Below, in pieces: positions 52,137 through 61,831 of a stretch of DNA of 64,000 bases. The stretch spans positions 310,001-374,000 of the forward strand of contig CAWHKV010000002.1 of assembly GCA_963830175.1 (NCBI GenBank), read 5' to 3'. The position numbers and the translations under genes were made by a program. Each line of letters begins with the position of its first letter. Position 1 is the stretch's first letter. Source of the stretch: JBBRBB01 sp963830175 (GTDB lineage Bacteria > Bacteroidota > Bacteroidia > Chitinophagales > Chitinophagaceae). A model generated the notes under the pieces. It saw only the letters and a program-made list of their open reading frames with translations. It did no database searches and was not told the DNA's origin.

Positions 52137-53469
52137 ATGTTTTTCATAAAGTTACTCGCAGTACCCTGCTTTTTTATTGCCTTTTCTTCTTGTATGCTTT
52201 TACAGAAGAGTGAACATATTCCCCCAGCTAATACAACTGTTGTAAAAAACCCACAGTCCGAAATAAAAATTGATACAGTTGATAAAGTAAAGGTTGATGT
52301 TTCTAAGCAAAAGAAAGACACGCTGAAGTCTTCAGTAAACAGTGCAAAAAAAATAATTTATACACACGATAATCCAGCGCGCATAGCTGTTCTTGCTCCT
52401 TTATTTCTAGATTCTGCTTTCAGTGGATATTCTTACCGGTTAAGTAAAACCAGCATTCCCCGCATGTTTATGCCCGGTTTAGAATTTTATGATGGCGTTA
52501 TGATGGCCATTGATTCGCTTGAAAAGGAAAATGAACCGGTTGAAGTTTGGATTTATGATACACGCAAACGTGGACAGAATATGAATGCGCTTACTGATGA
52601 AATGAAATGGAAGAAATTTTCATTGATCATAGCTTCATTTACCAACACCAACGAACAAAAAGTTTTAGGAGATTTTGCTTTTGCCAATAGTATACCCGTG
52701 GTATCTGCAACCTACCCCAATGATGCAAATATTTCAAACAATCCCTTCTTCATTCTTGTAAATTCTACGTGGAAAACGCACACCGAAGCAGTATATAATT
52801 ATGTTGCGAAAAATTACCACCAGTCAAACCTTGTATTCATTACAAAGAATGGATTTTTGGAGGAGCGCATACTCGAATATTTTAATGAATTAAATAAACA
52901 AAGCAAAAACCCTTTGCAATTTTTTACAGCTCAATTGGCTGATAATTTTTCCGAAACAGATTTGTTAGATCATTTAAAACCCGAAGCACAGAATGTTGTT
53001 ATTTGTGGAGTGCTAAGTGAAAAATTCGGAAAAGATGTTATTGGAACTTTGAATGATGCTTCAGATTTCAATTCTGTGGTAATTGGTTCACCTACACTGG
53101 CATGGCATGCGTGGCACAACGGGTAGTGCCTGTAATAATATTCAGGTTGTACTTACCACACCCTTTAATTATGCCCTTACCAATAACCGGTTAAGAAATT
53201 TAACCAGTGATTACAAATTAAAATATAATTCCAGCCCCAGCGAAATGGTTTATAAAGGATTTGAGACCATGTATCATTTCAGTAAAGAGTTAACTTATAA
53301 TCAGAACCAGTTTCTAAGTAATATTTCAACAAATAAGTATGTTGCATTTACAGACTTTAATATTCAGCCGGTAAAAGGCTCTGATACAGTATTTGTTCCC
53401 GATTACCTAGAAAACAAAAAAATATATTTTGTAAAGGTGATTAACGGTCAGATTTCATCTGTTGAATAA
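52137..53469 (+). pseudogene. Periplasmic-binding-like lipoprotein, broken by a +1 frameshift
   Basis: Two frames form one protein of about 443 residues resembling type-1 periplasmic binding (ABC receptor) folds. It starts MFFIKLLAVPCFFIAFSSC (lipobox-like FSSC), and has RIAVLAPLFLDSAFSG, PGLEFYDGVMMAIDSL, SIPVVSATYPNDANISN and, after the break, NNIQVVLTTPFNYALTN. The frame is lost at GGG 53121-53123; removing one G reads WHNGSACNNIQVVLTTP without a stop. The ATG at 52137 was chosen because it begins the signal peptide. No transporter partner is adjacent. The ligand is unknown. Confidence 0.8.
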
Positions 53470-53486
53470 TTAATAAATTTTTCAAT

Positions 53487-54521
53487 ATGGCTTTGATCGA
53501 ATTTACCGATAAAGGTCTGTGTTGCAAACAGGGAAACTTTTACATTGATCCCTGGAAACCTGTTGAAAAAGCTGTCATCACCCATGCCCACAGTGATCAT
53601 GCTTATGCCGGTCACAAAAATTATTTAAGCCATCCGCTTTCACGGGTTATAATGCAGGCACGCCTGGGCGATAATAATTATCAAACCATTTCTTATAACG
53701 AAACTGTAAGCATTAACGGGGTGCGTGTAACGCTATTTCCCTCGGGGCATATTCTTGGCGCAGCGCAGGTTAAACTTGAATATAACAATGAAATTTGGGT
53801 GGTTAGCGGCGATTATAAAGTGGAAGATGATGGATTGAGCGGGGCATTTGAACCAGTTAAGTGTAACGTTTTTATTACAGAATCAACATTCGGATTACCC
53901 ATATATAACTGGAAGCCGCAATCGGTGATCTATGAAGAGATCAGAACATGGGTAACCAATACAAAAGCTGCAAAAAAAACACCTGTGTTTATTGCATACA
54001 GTTTAGGTAAAGCCCAACGTGTAATGCAGGCAGTGGCACCGCTTGGCTTAAATATTTATTTGCATGGCGCAACCTACAATATGTACAAGGCGTTGTTAAA
54101 CGCCGGCGTTAAATTGCCAGAGGCTGATTATGTTGGTAATGAACCTTCTAAAGAAAAACTTAGGGATGGCATTATAATAGCTCCTTCCGGTGCTGATGGT
54201 ACAACGTGGTTAAATAGGTTTTCTCCATATGCTACCGGTATTTGCAGTGGGTGGATGCAGGTTCGCGGCAATGTGCGCAGGCGTAATGCAGATGCGGGTT
54301 TTGCACTAAGCGACCATGCCGACTGGGAAGGCCTGATCAATGCCGTACAGCAGACCGGTGCAGAAAAAGTTTATGTTACACATGGTTTCCAGGCATCTTT
54401 CAGCAGGTATTTGAATGAGACTGGGACATGGAGCGCAGAAGTTAAAACCGAATATGGAAATGATGAAGAAGGCGGTCCGGCAAAAGATGATGAACCTTTG
54501 CAGGATGAAGGTGTTTCTTAG
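53487..54521 (+). CDS. Ligase-associated DNA-damage-response exonuclease (metallo-beta-lactamase fold)
   Basis: A 344-residue MBL-fold nuclease related to YSH1/SNM1-type enzymes. The metal-binding motif is THAHSDHAYAG (about 32-42). FPSGHILGAAQV, VSGDYK and the late FALSDHADWEGL with VYVTHGF complete the beta-CASP-like set. The family is found next to an ATP-dependent DNA ligase in a repair module that usually also has a DEXH helicase and the PdeM phosphoesterase. Here only the ligase follows, 25 bp downstream. Confidence 0.92.
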   Translation: MALIEFTDKGLCCKQGNFYIDPWKPVEKAVITHAHSDHAYAGHKNYLSHPLSRVIMQARLGDNNYQTISYNETVSINGVRVTLFPSGHILGAAQVKLEYNNEIWVVSGDYKVEDDGLSGAFEPVKCNVFITESTFGLPIYNWKPQSVIYEEIRTWVTNTKAAKKTPVFIAYSLGKAQRVMQAVAPLGLNIYLHGATYNMYKALLNAGVKLPEADYVGNEPSKEKLRDGIIIAPSGADGTTWLNRFSPYATGICSGWMQVRGNVRRRNADAGFALSDHADWEGLINAVQQTGAEKVYVTHGFQASFSRYLNETGTWSAEVKTEYGNDEEGGPAKDDEPLQDEGVS

Positions 54522-54546
54522 TTGCAGCTGTTATTAAATTTATTGC

Positions 54547-56169
54547 ATGAGGTTATTCAGTCAACTGGTAAATAAATTAGGTACAAGCACCAAAACAAAT
54601 GATAAGCTGGATGCGCTTGCATCGTATTTTTCTGAAGCAAATAATCGTGACAAAGTTTGGGTTATTGCTTTATTCAGCGGCAGGCGCCCAAGAAGAATTG
54701 TAAGCGGTAGCCTGCTATCCCAATGGTGCATAGAAATTGCAAAGTTACCCCCGTGGTTATTTAATGAATGCTATCATACTGTAGGTGACCTCGCAGATAC
54801 CATTGCTTTGCTATTGCCCCAATTTCATTTAAATAATTCAGGAAACCAGGTAGATTTATTATCGTTATCAGATTATATTTCTACCATTGTTTCTTTGGAG
54901 AAAGCAGATGAAAAAGATAAAAAAGCTTTTGTTACCGGTTGTTGGAATGTTATGAACAAGGAAGAGTGTTTTGTTTTTAATAAACTACTTACGGGCAGCT
55001 TTAGAATTGGCGTTTCTCAAAAAATGATCGTGAATGCACTCGCGAAAAACGTACAGGTTTCGCCATCCATTATTGCCCACAGAATTAGTGGTAACTGGAA
55101 CCCCGCAACAACATCTTTCGAAGAATTATTAAGTGAGACCGAAACAGGATCAGATCATTCAAAACCCTATCCCTTCTATCTTGCGTATGCGCTTGAAAAT
55201 GATATTGCAGAACTCGGCAATGAGAAGGAATGGCAGGCAGAATGGAAGTGGGATGGTATTCGAGGGCAAATAATTAAACGCAACGGCGAAATTTTTGTTT
55301 GGAGCCGTGGAGAAGAACTAATGACCGACAAGTTTCCGGAGTATTCGGTGTTGCAACATTGTCTTCCTGATGGAACAGTTATTGATGGAGAGATCATTCC
55401 AAGTATAAATGAAAAGCCATTACCTTTTGCATTGTTACAAACCCGCATTGGCCGAAAGAACATTTCAAAAAAGCAATTACAGGATGTGCCAATTTCTTTT
55501 TTTGCATATGACCTGCTTGAATACGATGGCAATGATTACCGGGAACGGCCCTTGCATGAAAGAAGAAAAAAATTAGAAGCTTTAATTGCAGGAATTGATA
55601 AAGAAGCTTTGAATGGAAGTTTAATATTGTCGCAGGTAATTAATTTTTCTAAATGGAATGATTTAACTGCGCTGCGGGAGAAAAGCCGCGATATAAATGC
55701 AGAAGGTTTAATGTTGAAAAAACTTTCATCGGTTTATCAATCGGGAAGAAAAAGAGGTGATTGGTGGAAGTGGAAAATTGATGCCTTAACGATAGACGCG
55801 GTAATGATATATGCACAAAAAGGAAGCGGCAGAAGAAGTAATCTTTATACCGATTATACTTTTGCGGTTAAAGATGGTGAAAAGCTGGTTCCTTTCGCAA
55901 AGGCTTATTCCGGCTTAACCGATAAAGAATTTGCACAGGTTGATAATTTTGTTAAGCGTAATTCCCTCGAAAAATTTGGCCCTGTGAGAACAGTAAAACC
56001 AGAGCTGGTTTTTGAAATTGCTTTTGAAGGTATAGCAGAAAGCAAACGACATAAGAGTGGCGTTTCAGTAAGGTTTCCCCGTATTAGCCGGTGGCGGAAA
56101 GACAAGCAGGTTGAAGAAATTAATACACTGGATGATTTAAATGCCATGCTTCGATTGTACGGAAAATAA
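54547..56169 (+). CDS. ATP-dependent DNA ligase (cisplatin-damage-response type)
   Basis: A 540-residue ligase with an N-terminal DNA-binding helical domain (GRRPRRIVSGSLL; LLTGSFRIGVSQKM). The nucleotidyltransferase motif is AEWKWDGIRGQII (K234 is the adenylated lysine), followed by SRGEE, VIDGEI, FFAYDLLEYDG, EGLMLKKLSSVYQ and RGDWWKWK, and a C-terminal OB fold ending FPRISRWRKDK. It pairs with the MBL exonuclease 25 bp upstream. It is distinct from the NAD-dependent replicative ligase, which is not in the window. The usual helicase and PdeM genes do not follow. Confidence 0.95.
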   Translation: MRLFSQLVNKLGTSTKTNDKLDALASYFSEANNRDKVWVIALFSGRRPRRIVSGSLLSQWCIEIAKLPPWLFNECYHTVGDLADTIALLLPQFHLNNSGNQVDLLSLSDYISTIVSLEKADEKDKKAFVTGCWNVMNKEECFVFNKLLTGSFRIGVSQKMIVNALAKNVQVSPSIIAHRISGNWNPATTSFEELLSETETGSDHSKPYPFYLAYALENDIAELGNEKEWQAEWKWDGIRGQIIKRNGEIFVWSRGEELMTDKFPEYSVLQHCLPDGTVIDGEIIPSINEKPLPFALLQTRIGRKNISKKQLQDVPISFFAYDLLEYDGNDYRERPLHERRKKLEALIAGIDKEALNGSLILSQVINFSKWNDLTALREKSRDINAEGLMLKKLSSVYQSGRKRGDWWKWKIDALTIDAVMIYAQKGSGRRSNLYTDYTFAVKDGEKLVPFAKAYSGLTDKEFAQVDNFVKRNSLEKFGPVRTVKPELVFEIAFEGIAESKRHKSGVSVRFPRISRWRKDKQVEEINTLDDLNAMLRLYGK

Positions 56170-56399
56170 ACAATGGATCTCTTTTAATATATTAAGAATC
56201 ATAAGTTAATTTAACGTGTTAATCCTACACAATTGAAAGATTATTAGGCAGTTATAAAATATGATCTTATATTTATATAATTACGATCTCACTACGCATC
56301 ATTCTTGCCTTTTTTCCCAGTAAAAATCAGGCTGAGCAAGGGAGTTAAAGTGATACATTCTTCTAAATTGTTTTTTTAATAGTCAACTTTTTAAATTCG

Positions 56400-56585
56400 A
56401 TGATTATTTTCTCACAAGCACAGCCAGACGACCTAAACTACCAGTTAAACCTGGAGCGTATTAAATTTAAGAAAGCCGTAAAAAATAATGAAGATTTCGA
56501 AAGTCTAAAGATCATTAAACAAAAGATAAACGAGCTTGAAAAACAAATGACTAACAAGCTACAACTCGAGGACACATCTAAATAA
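56400..56585 (+). CDS. Small hypothetical coiled-coil protein (61 residues)
   Basis: Unrecognised. The predicted protein is charged and helical, with heptad-like leucines and isoleucines (ERIKFKKAVKNNEDFESLKI, IIKQKINELEKQM). It has no signal peptide. A 230 bp AT-rich region without another gene precedes it. It is convergent with the next lipoprotein gene (6 bp gap). The composition looks like a real small protein, but confirmation needs homologues. Confidence 0.55.
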   Translation: MIIFSQAQPDDLNYQLNLERIKFKKAVKNNEDFESLKIIKQKINELEKQMTNKLQLEDTSK

Positions 56586-56591
56586 GTCTTT

Positions 56592-56996
56592 TTACTCTAC
56601 GTTTTGCGAAACAGCACTCATTACAGAAACATGCACGCTATCTGTTTCTTTTGGCAAACGATATCTTAGTTTTACTGTAACAGATTCTTTTGGTGGTAGT
56701 GCATCTTTTATAACATCTTCATGTTCCTCAATTCTTTTTTTCCCATTTAAACATTCCATTTTTAGTCTTACATCTCCGTAGGTAGTTATTGCTGCTTTGT
56801 TAGTAACCGTGCAGGTAACAACAGTTTGGCCTATCAGGTTTTTTTTCCTGTCCCATGTAACGGTAAGAAACGAAAGCGGGCTTTCAACCTCATTTAATTC
56901 CAGTTGTTTTTTCTGTATTTCGTACCCGGTTAGTTTATCATTATTGTTACAGGCAAAACATATAACCAGAAATACTATTGAAATTAAAATTTTCAT
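56592..56996 (-). CDS. Small putative lipoprotein (134 residues)
   Basis: Unrecognised. The N-terminal signal MKILISIVFLVICFACNNND ends in a cysteine typical of a lipoprotein, although the -3 position is an atypical Cys. The body looks like a small beta-sandwich (SFLTVTWDRKKNLIGQTVVT; TNKAAITTYGDVRLKMECL; SVTVKLRYRLPKETDSV), possibly a FxLYD- or DUF-type fold. It is divergent from the DUF3347 gene over 80 bp. Function unknown. Confidence 0.7.
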   Translation of the reverse strand: MKILISIVFLVICFACNNNDKLTGYEIQKKQLELNEVESPLSFLTVTWDRKKNLIGQTVVTCTVTNKAAITTYGDVRLKMECLNGKKRIEEHEDVIKDALPPKESVTVKLRYRLPKETDSVHVSVMSAVSQNVE

Positions 56997-57076
56997 TATT
57001 AATGTTTTAATAACCGCTTATACAAGCTTTACATAAGTAACAATACGGGGTGCGTAACTTTACAAAAATAATTCTT

Positions 57077-57694
57077 ATGAATAAAGGTTTAATTATAATC
57101 GGGTTAGCATCGGTCGTTATTGCGGTTATTTTTCTTCTTTATGAAAACGATAACAATGATGAGGTAATTGAACCTGCTGCAAAGAAACAAATGTTCAAAG
57201 GAAAAAATGGGGAATTATTTAATGATAGGTTTGATCTTGCCTTAAATAATTATTTCGCTTTACGTGATGCACTTGCCGCGTGGGATACAGCGGCTGCAAA
57301 TAAAAGCGCTATTGAACTTAGCAGTTCACTTGAAAAAATTTCCTATGCTACACTGCATTTAAATATTGACTCCGTACAAAAAGCCCAATCTATATCGCAG
57401 GGTGTTGCAGCCGAAGCACAGGGATTGGCTGCAGATGATTTAATAGATGATAAAAGACGATCCTTCTATATACTTTCTGAAAAAATGTACGGCTTAATCA
57501 GGGTTGTGCAGTACGATCAGCAGGTAATTTATCACCAGCATTGTCCTATGGCATTTAATGATGAGGGTGCCTGGTGGATTTCCAATTCAACCAGCATATT
57601 AAACCCATATTTAGGTAGCAAACATCCAAAGTATCATGCTTCTATGCTAACATGTGGTTCTGTTGAAGACAGTATTGACTTTGTGAACAATTAG
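57077..57694 (+). CDS. DUF3347-domain membrane-anchored protein
   Basis: A 205-residue protein from the ATG at 57077 (MNKGLIIIGLASVVIAVIFLLYEN, one membrane anchor); an upstream GTG (57050) is less likely. The periplasmic part matches DUF3347: helices (DRFDLALNNYFALRDALAAWD), then IYHQHCPMAFNDEGAWWIS and LNPYLGSKHPKYHASMLTCG. The HxHCPMA and MLTCG cysteines resemble the metal-binding sites of CusB/copper-associated proteins with this domain. It is 39 bp upstream of a TonB receptor gene, so a role in metal handling or import is possible (inference). Confidence 0.8.
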   Translation: MNKGLIIIGLASVVIAVIFLLYENDNNDEVIEPAAKKQMFKGKNGELFNDRFDLALNNYFALRDALAAWDTAAANKSAIELSSSLEKISYATLHLNIDSVQKAQSISQGVAAEAQGLAADDLIDDKRRSFYILSEKMYGLIRVVQYDQQVIYHQHCPMAFNDEGAWWISNSTSILNPYLGSKHPKYHASMLTCGSVEDSIDFVNN

Positions 57695-57733
57695 CCATAA
57701 AACGCTGTTGTATTAAAACACCATCCTGCAATA

Positions 57734-60085
57734 ATGAAAAAATTTTCATTCTTTATTTGTTTATTGTTTTTGTTTTTTTCTTCAGCGGCACAAAAAGTAG
57801 TTCTTAATGGATATATAAAAGATTCATTAACGGGAGAGGCTTTAAATGGTGCTTCAGTAGTTATTAGAAATGCGGGTGTAAACATTGTGAGTAATCAATA
57901 TGGTTTCTACTCTGTATCCCTGCAGCCTGCAACTTACCAGTTTGTGTTTACATTCATTGGCTACCAACCTGCAGTTATTACAATTGATCTGCAAAAAGAC
58001 CAATCACAAAACATACTTCTTCAAAACATTTCATCCATAATAAATGAAGTCACAGTTTCTGCACGTAAAAAAGAAAGCAATGTAAAAAGTGCTCAAATGG
58101 GAAAAATAGATTTGAGTTTAAATACCATTAAGTCATTGCCCGTAATATTTGGCGAGGTAGATGTATTAAAATCATTGCAGTTATTACCTGGTGTGCAATC
58201 GGCCGGAGAAGGTAATGCAGGTTTTTATGTGCGCGGAGGAGGGCCAGACCAAAATTTAATTTTGCTGGATGAAGCTGTGGTGTATAATACAGGTCATTTA
58301 TTTGGATTCTTTTCAGTTTTTAATGCGGATGCTGTAAAGAGTATTTCCCTGATTAAGGGAGGCATGCCTCCGCAGTACGGTGGCAGGCTTTCATCAGTAA
58401 TTGATATTGCGATGAAAGAAGGCAATATGAATAAAATGGAGGTAGATGCTGGTATTGGATTAATCGCATCGCGCCTGGCTATACAGGGGCCAATTATAAA
58501 AGAAAAAGCATCATTCATGCTGTCTGCACGCAGAACATACATTGATGGTTTAATAAAACCTTTTATTTCTAAAAGCAGCAGTTTCTATGGGTCGGGATAT
58601 TATTTTTATGACCTGAATGCTAAGGTTAATTACCGGTTCAGCGATAAGGACCATATTTACCTGAGTGGCTATTTTGGAAGGGATAACTTTGTTTTCAATA
58701 ATGCCCGGCGATCTTTTTCTACACACATACCCTGGGGAAACAGCACTGCCACGTTTAGGTGGAATCATTTATTCAGCAGAAAATTGTTTGCAAACTTATC
58801 CCTGGTCTACAACGATTACCAGTTTGAATTTGATGGCAGGCAGGAAGACTTTAATATTAACCTCTCGTCAGGAATTAAAGATTTAAATGCAAAAATGGAT
58901 GTTGATCTTTTTGCATCTACCTCGCATAAACTAAAGTTTGGATCACAATACACCTTTCATACTTTTTTGCCCAGTGTTGCGAGCGGCAGGCAGGATACTG
59001 TAATATTTTCGCCCGCCAATGTGCAAAAGAAATTTGCAAACGAGTATGCCGTTTATTTGCAGGATGATTGGGACCTGAATGCAACTATAAAAGTGAGTTA
59101 TGGTTTACGTTACAGCGGCTTTCAGCAGGTAGGTCAATATACAGCATATACTAAAGATGCTGATGGAAACAAAACGGACAGTACCTTTTTTAAAAGTGGC
59201 GAAACAGTAAAATATTATGGTGGTCTGGAACCACGCATAACTATGCGTTATGCGTTAGGCGATGCAAGTTCTATAAAAATATCTGCTACCCGTAACCTGC
59301 AATATATACACCTTGTTAGCAATGCTGCTTCTACATTGCCAACAGATATTTGGGTGCCCAGTACATACCGCGTACAACCACAGGTTAGTTGGTTATATGC
59401 TGCCGGCTATTTTAGAAATTTTGCGAATAATATGTATGAAACATCAGTTGAGTTGTATTATAAACAAATGCAACACCAGATAGAATACGAAGAAGGCTAT
59501 ACACCATCTCTAATTGACCCAGAAGAATCTTTTGTGTTTGGAAAAGGATGGAGTTACGGTGCAGAATTTTTTGTAAATAAAGTAAAAGGAAGGCTTACAG
59601 GATGGGTGGGTTATACGCTCTCTTATACCAACAGAAAATTCGAGGCACTTAACGATGGCAAGGCTTATCCATCAAAATACGACAGGCGGCATGATCTTTC
59701 AATAGTTTCTGCGTATGAGTTAAATAAAAAATGGAAGTTGTCAGGCATTTTTATATTTGGAACGGGGAATGCTATTTCACTGCCTGAAAGATTTTATTTT
59801 ATTGAAGGCGTATTAACGCAGGAATACAGCACCATTAATGCATACCGCATGAAGCCTTATCACCGTTTAGATCTTGCTGCCACATACACCCCTCAACTAA
59901 AAAAACAAAGAAAATATAAGAGTAACTGGGTATTCAGTATTTACAATGTTTATAGCAGGTTAAATCCTTATTTTTATTACTTCGACCAGGAAGGCAGTGC
60001 AGTGCAGGGAACATTAAAAGTTTCTGCCAGGCAGGTGGCTTTGTTTCCAGTAATACCTTCAGTTACCTGGAATATCAAATTTTAG
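57734..60085 (+). CDS. TonB-dependent receptor with carboxypeptidase-like N-terminal domain
   Basis: A 783-residue outer-membrane receptor. It has the signal peptide MKKFSFFICLLFLFFSSAAQ, then a CarboxypepD-regulatory-like domain (VVLNGYIKDSLTGEALNGAS, about 22-100), a plug (VRGGGPDQNLILLDEAVVYN; FGFFSVFNADAVKSISLIKG; PPQYGGRLSSVIDI) and a barrel ending IPSVTWNIKF. There is no SusD partner. A DUF3347 protein gene lies 39 bp upstream. The substrate is unknown; metal or siderophore uptake is one possibility. Confidence 0.93.
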   Translation: MKKFSFFICLLFLFFSSAAQKVVLNGYIKDSLTGEALNGASVVIRNAGVNIVSNQYGFYSVSLQPATYQFVFTFIGYQPAVITIDLQKDQSQNILLQNISSIINEVTVSARKKESNVKSAQMGKIDLSLNTIKSLPVIFGEVDVLKSLQLLPGVQSAGEGNAGFYVRGGGPDQNLILLDEAVVYNTGHLFGFFSVFNADAVKSISLIKGGMPPQYGGRLSSVIDIAMKEGNMNKMEVDAGIGLIASRLAIQGPIIKEKASFMLSARRTYIDGLIKPFISKSSSFYGSGYYFYDLNAKVNYRFSDKDHIYLSGYFGRDNFVFNNARRSFSTHIPWGNSTATFRWNHLFSRKLFANLSLVYNDYQFEFDGRQEDFNINLSSGIKDLNAKMDVDLFASTSHKLKFGSQYTFHTFLPSVASGRQDTVIFSPANVQKKFANEYAVYLQDDWDLNATIKVSYGLRYSGFQQVGQYTAYTKDADGNKTDSTFFKSGETVKYYGGLEPRITMRYALGDASSIKISATRNLQYIHLVSNAASTLPTDIWVPSTYRVQPQVSWLYAAGYFRNFANNMYETSVELYYKQMQHQIEYEEGYTPSLIDPEESFVFGKGWSYGAEFFVNKVKGRLTGWVGYTLSYTNRKFEALNDGKAYPSKYDRRHDLSIVSAYELNKKWKLSGIFIFGTGNAISLPERFYFIEGVLTQEYSTINAYRMKPYHRLDLAATYTPQLKKQRKYKSNWVFSIYNVYSRLNPYFYYFDQEGSAVQGTLKVSARQVALFPVIPSVTWNIKF

Positions 60086-60260
60086 ACAAAAATTCTATGC
60101 AACCAGTATCTGCTATTTATATTTTTAATGGATATGTTCTGGAAGCAATGAATCTGTATACCTCTGATTTTAAGAAGGCATTTTAGTAAAGCAAATGGTT
60201 AGTATATGCCTATAGATAATAACGGGTGTAGAAAGAAGTTTGTATGTATTTCAATCAAAT

Positions 60261-60689
60261 ATGACAATTATGAATAATCCCTTAAAATCTTACAAACCTG
60301 TAAACCTTGATGTGGCAGCTTTATTCTTAAGAATTGTTTTTGGAGGTCTTTTTGTATATCACGGTTTTACAAAAATGATGGCATATGACCAGATATTGCC
60401 TTACTTCCAGGATATGATAGGTATAGGGGTGCAGCCTTCTTTTATACTGCTGATCTTTGCTGAATTTGGATGCGGGTTGTTAGTGTTGGTTGGTTTTTTT
60501 ACCCGCTTAGCAGTTTGGCCTATTTTTATTGCCATGGCCGTGGCATTTTTTATAGCGCATGCAAACGATACCTTTGATAAAAAAGAATTATCTATTGTTT
60601 TCTTATTATTAAGCCTCGTGATTTTTTTTCTTGGCAGTGGTAAATATTCTTTAGACCGGTACTTATTTAAACAGCCGCGGGTTTATTAG
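60261..60689 (+). CDS. DoxX-family membrane protein
   Basis: A small inner-membrane protein of about 142 residues with four hydrophobic helices (LFLRIVFGGLFVYHGFTKMM; FILLIFAEFGCGLLVLVGFF; RLAVWPIFIAMAVAFFIAH; FLLLSLVIFFLGSG). The RIVFGGLFVYHGFTK motif is typical of DoxX. Family members act in redox or thiosulfate metabolism or detoxification, but the function here is open. In-frame ATGs at 60261 and 60270 are both possible. It overlaps the convergent ribD by 4 bp. Confidence 0.85.
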   Translation: MTIMNNPLKSYKPVNLDVAALFLRIVFGGLFVYHGFTKMMAYDQILPYFQDMIGIGVQPSFILLIFAEFGCGLLVLVGFFTRLAVWPIFIAMAVAFFIAHANDTFDKKELSIVFLLLSLVIFFLGSGKYSLDRYLFKQPRVY

Positions 60690-61792
60690 GCTGAATGATT
60701 ATAATAAGCAATACTATCTTCCAGTAAAGTTTCTGAATGGGTTATTAAATGTTCCTTTAGAACTGCAGCCTGTAATCCTTTTTCTACCGTAAGACCTTTA
60801 TTGGTTATTACACGTGCCTCATCCCATAGATTTTCATTAATAAAAGATTGATGCAACATTGCGCCACCTTCAACTAAAATGCTTTGTAGTTGCAATTCGT
60901 AGCAGGCATTTAATATTTCTTTTATTAAATTATTTTGTTCATTTATTTTATAATAATAAACCTGATTACCCAGGGGCATTTTTATAGTATGCTTACTGAA
61001 ATTAAAAATTATAGTAGGCGCATCGGGTTTAAAAAAGTTTTTCGTTTCCGGTAATATCAAACGTTTATCAATAATAAGCCTAACGGGGTTTTTACCACGC
61101 CATAACCTGTTTGTTAATGTCGGGTTATCTAACATAGCAGTACGCGTGCCAATAAGAATGGCAGCCTCTTCACTTCTCCATTTATGCACCATTCGATTGC
61201 TGAACTGGTTAGATATCATTAACCTGTCTTTGCGTTCCTGATTTTCATTAATGGCTGTATTATTACTAATGAATCCATTAATGGTTTGCGCCCATTTTAA
61301 TATTACGTACGGCCTTTGTTTTTCATGAAAAAGAAAGAAGCGTTTATTAAGCTCCCTGCATTTATTTTCCAACACACCAGTTATCACTTCAATTTTATTA
61401 TTACGCAAAGTTTCAATGCCTGTACCATTCACTTTTTCAAACGAATCCTTACAACCAATAACCACCAACGCAATTTGGTGTTTAATAATGAAGTTTGTAC
61501 AAGGCGGGGTTTTGCCAAAATGATTGCATGGTTCTAAAGACACATATAATGTAGATGAACTTATAAGATGTTTATCTACATCCTTTACACTCTTTATGCA
61601 ATTTACCTCCGCATGCGGGCCACCGAATGCCTTATGAAATCCCTCACCGATTATTTTGTTTTCATTTACCAATACTGCACCCACCATTGGATTTGGTGCA
61701 ACTTGCCCCATGCCTTTTTTTGCTAGCGCAAGGCAGCGTAACATATACTTTTCGTGTAGGCTCAAATGAAATCTTCTGCCGCAAATGTACAT
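60686..61792 (-). CDS. ribD: Bifunctional riboflavin deaminase-reductase RibD
   Basis: Performs the pyrimidine deamination and reduction steps of riboflavin synthesis. The N-terminal deaminase has GPHAEVNCI and SLEPCNHFGKTPPC (zinc ligands His/Cys). The C-terminal reductase has RPYVILKWAQTINGFIS, LIGTRTAMLDNPTLTNR and LVEGGAMLHQSFI. I chose the ATG at 61790-61792; a TTG at 61765 closer to the conserved HEKYMLRCLALAKKG is also possible, and longer starts would run into prmC. It is divergent from prmC over a 39 bp gap. Confidence 0.93.
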   Translation of the reverse strand: MYICGRRFHLSLHEKYMLRCLALAKKGMGQVAPNPMVGAVLVNENKIIGEGFHKAFGGPHAEVNCIKSVKDVDKHLISSSTLYVSLEPCNHFGKTPPCTNFIIKHQIALVVIGCKDSFEKVNGTGIETLRNNKIEVITGVLENKCRELNKRFFLFHEKQRPYVILKWAQTINGFISNNTAINENQERKDRLMISNQFSNRMVHKWRSEEAAILIGTRTAMLDNPTLTNRLWRGKNPVRLIIDKRLILPETKNFFKPDAPTIIFNFSKHTIKMPLGNQVYYYKINEQNNLIKEILNACYELQLQSILVEGGAMLHQSFINENLWDEARVITNKGLTVEKGLQAAVLKEHLITHSETLLEDSIAYYNHSA

Positions 61793-61831
61793 AAATCGAT
61801 TTCTTGCAATATTCTTGCAGGTAACCAGCGA

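Noticed and set aside
60097..60186. 29-codon open frame after the TonB receptor gene
   Set aside because: Too short, with no ribosome-binding or domain signal. It could easily arise by chance in AT-rich DNA.
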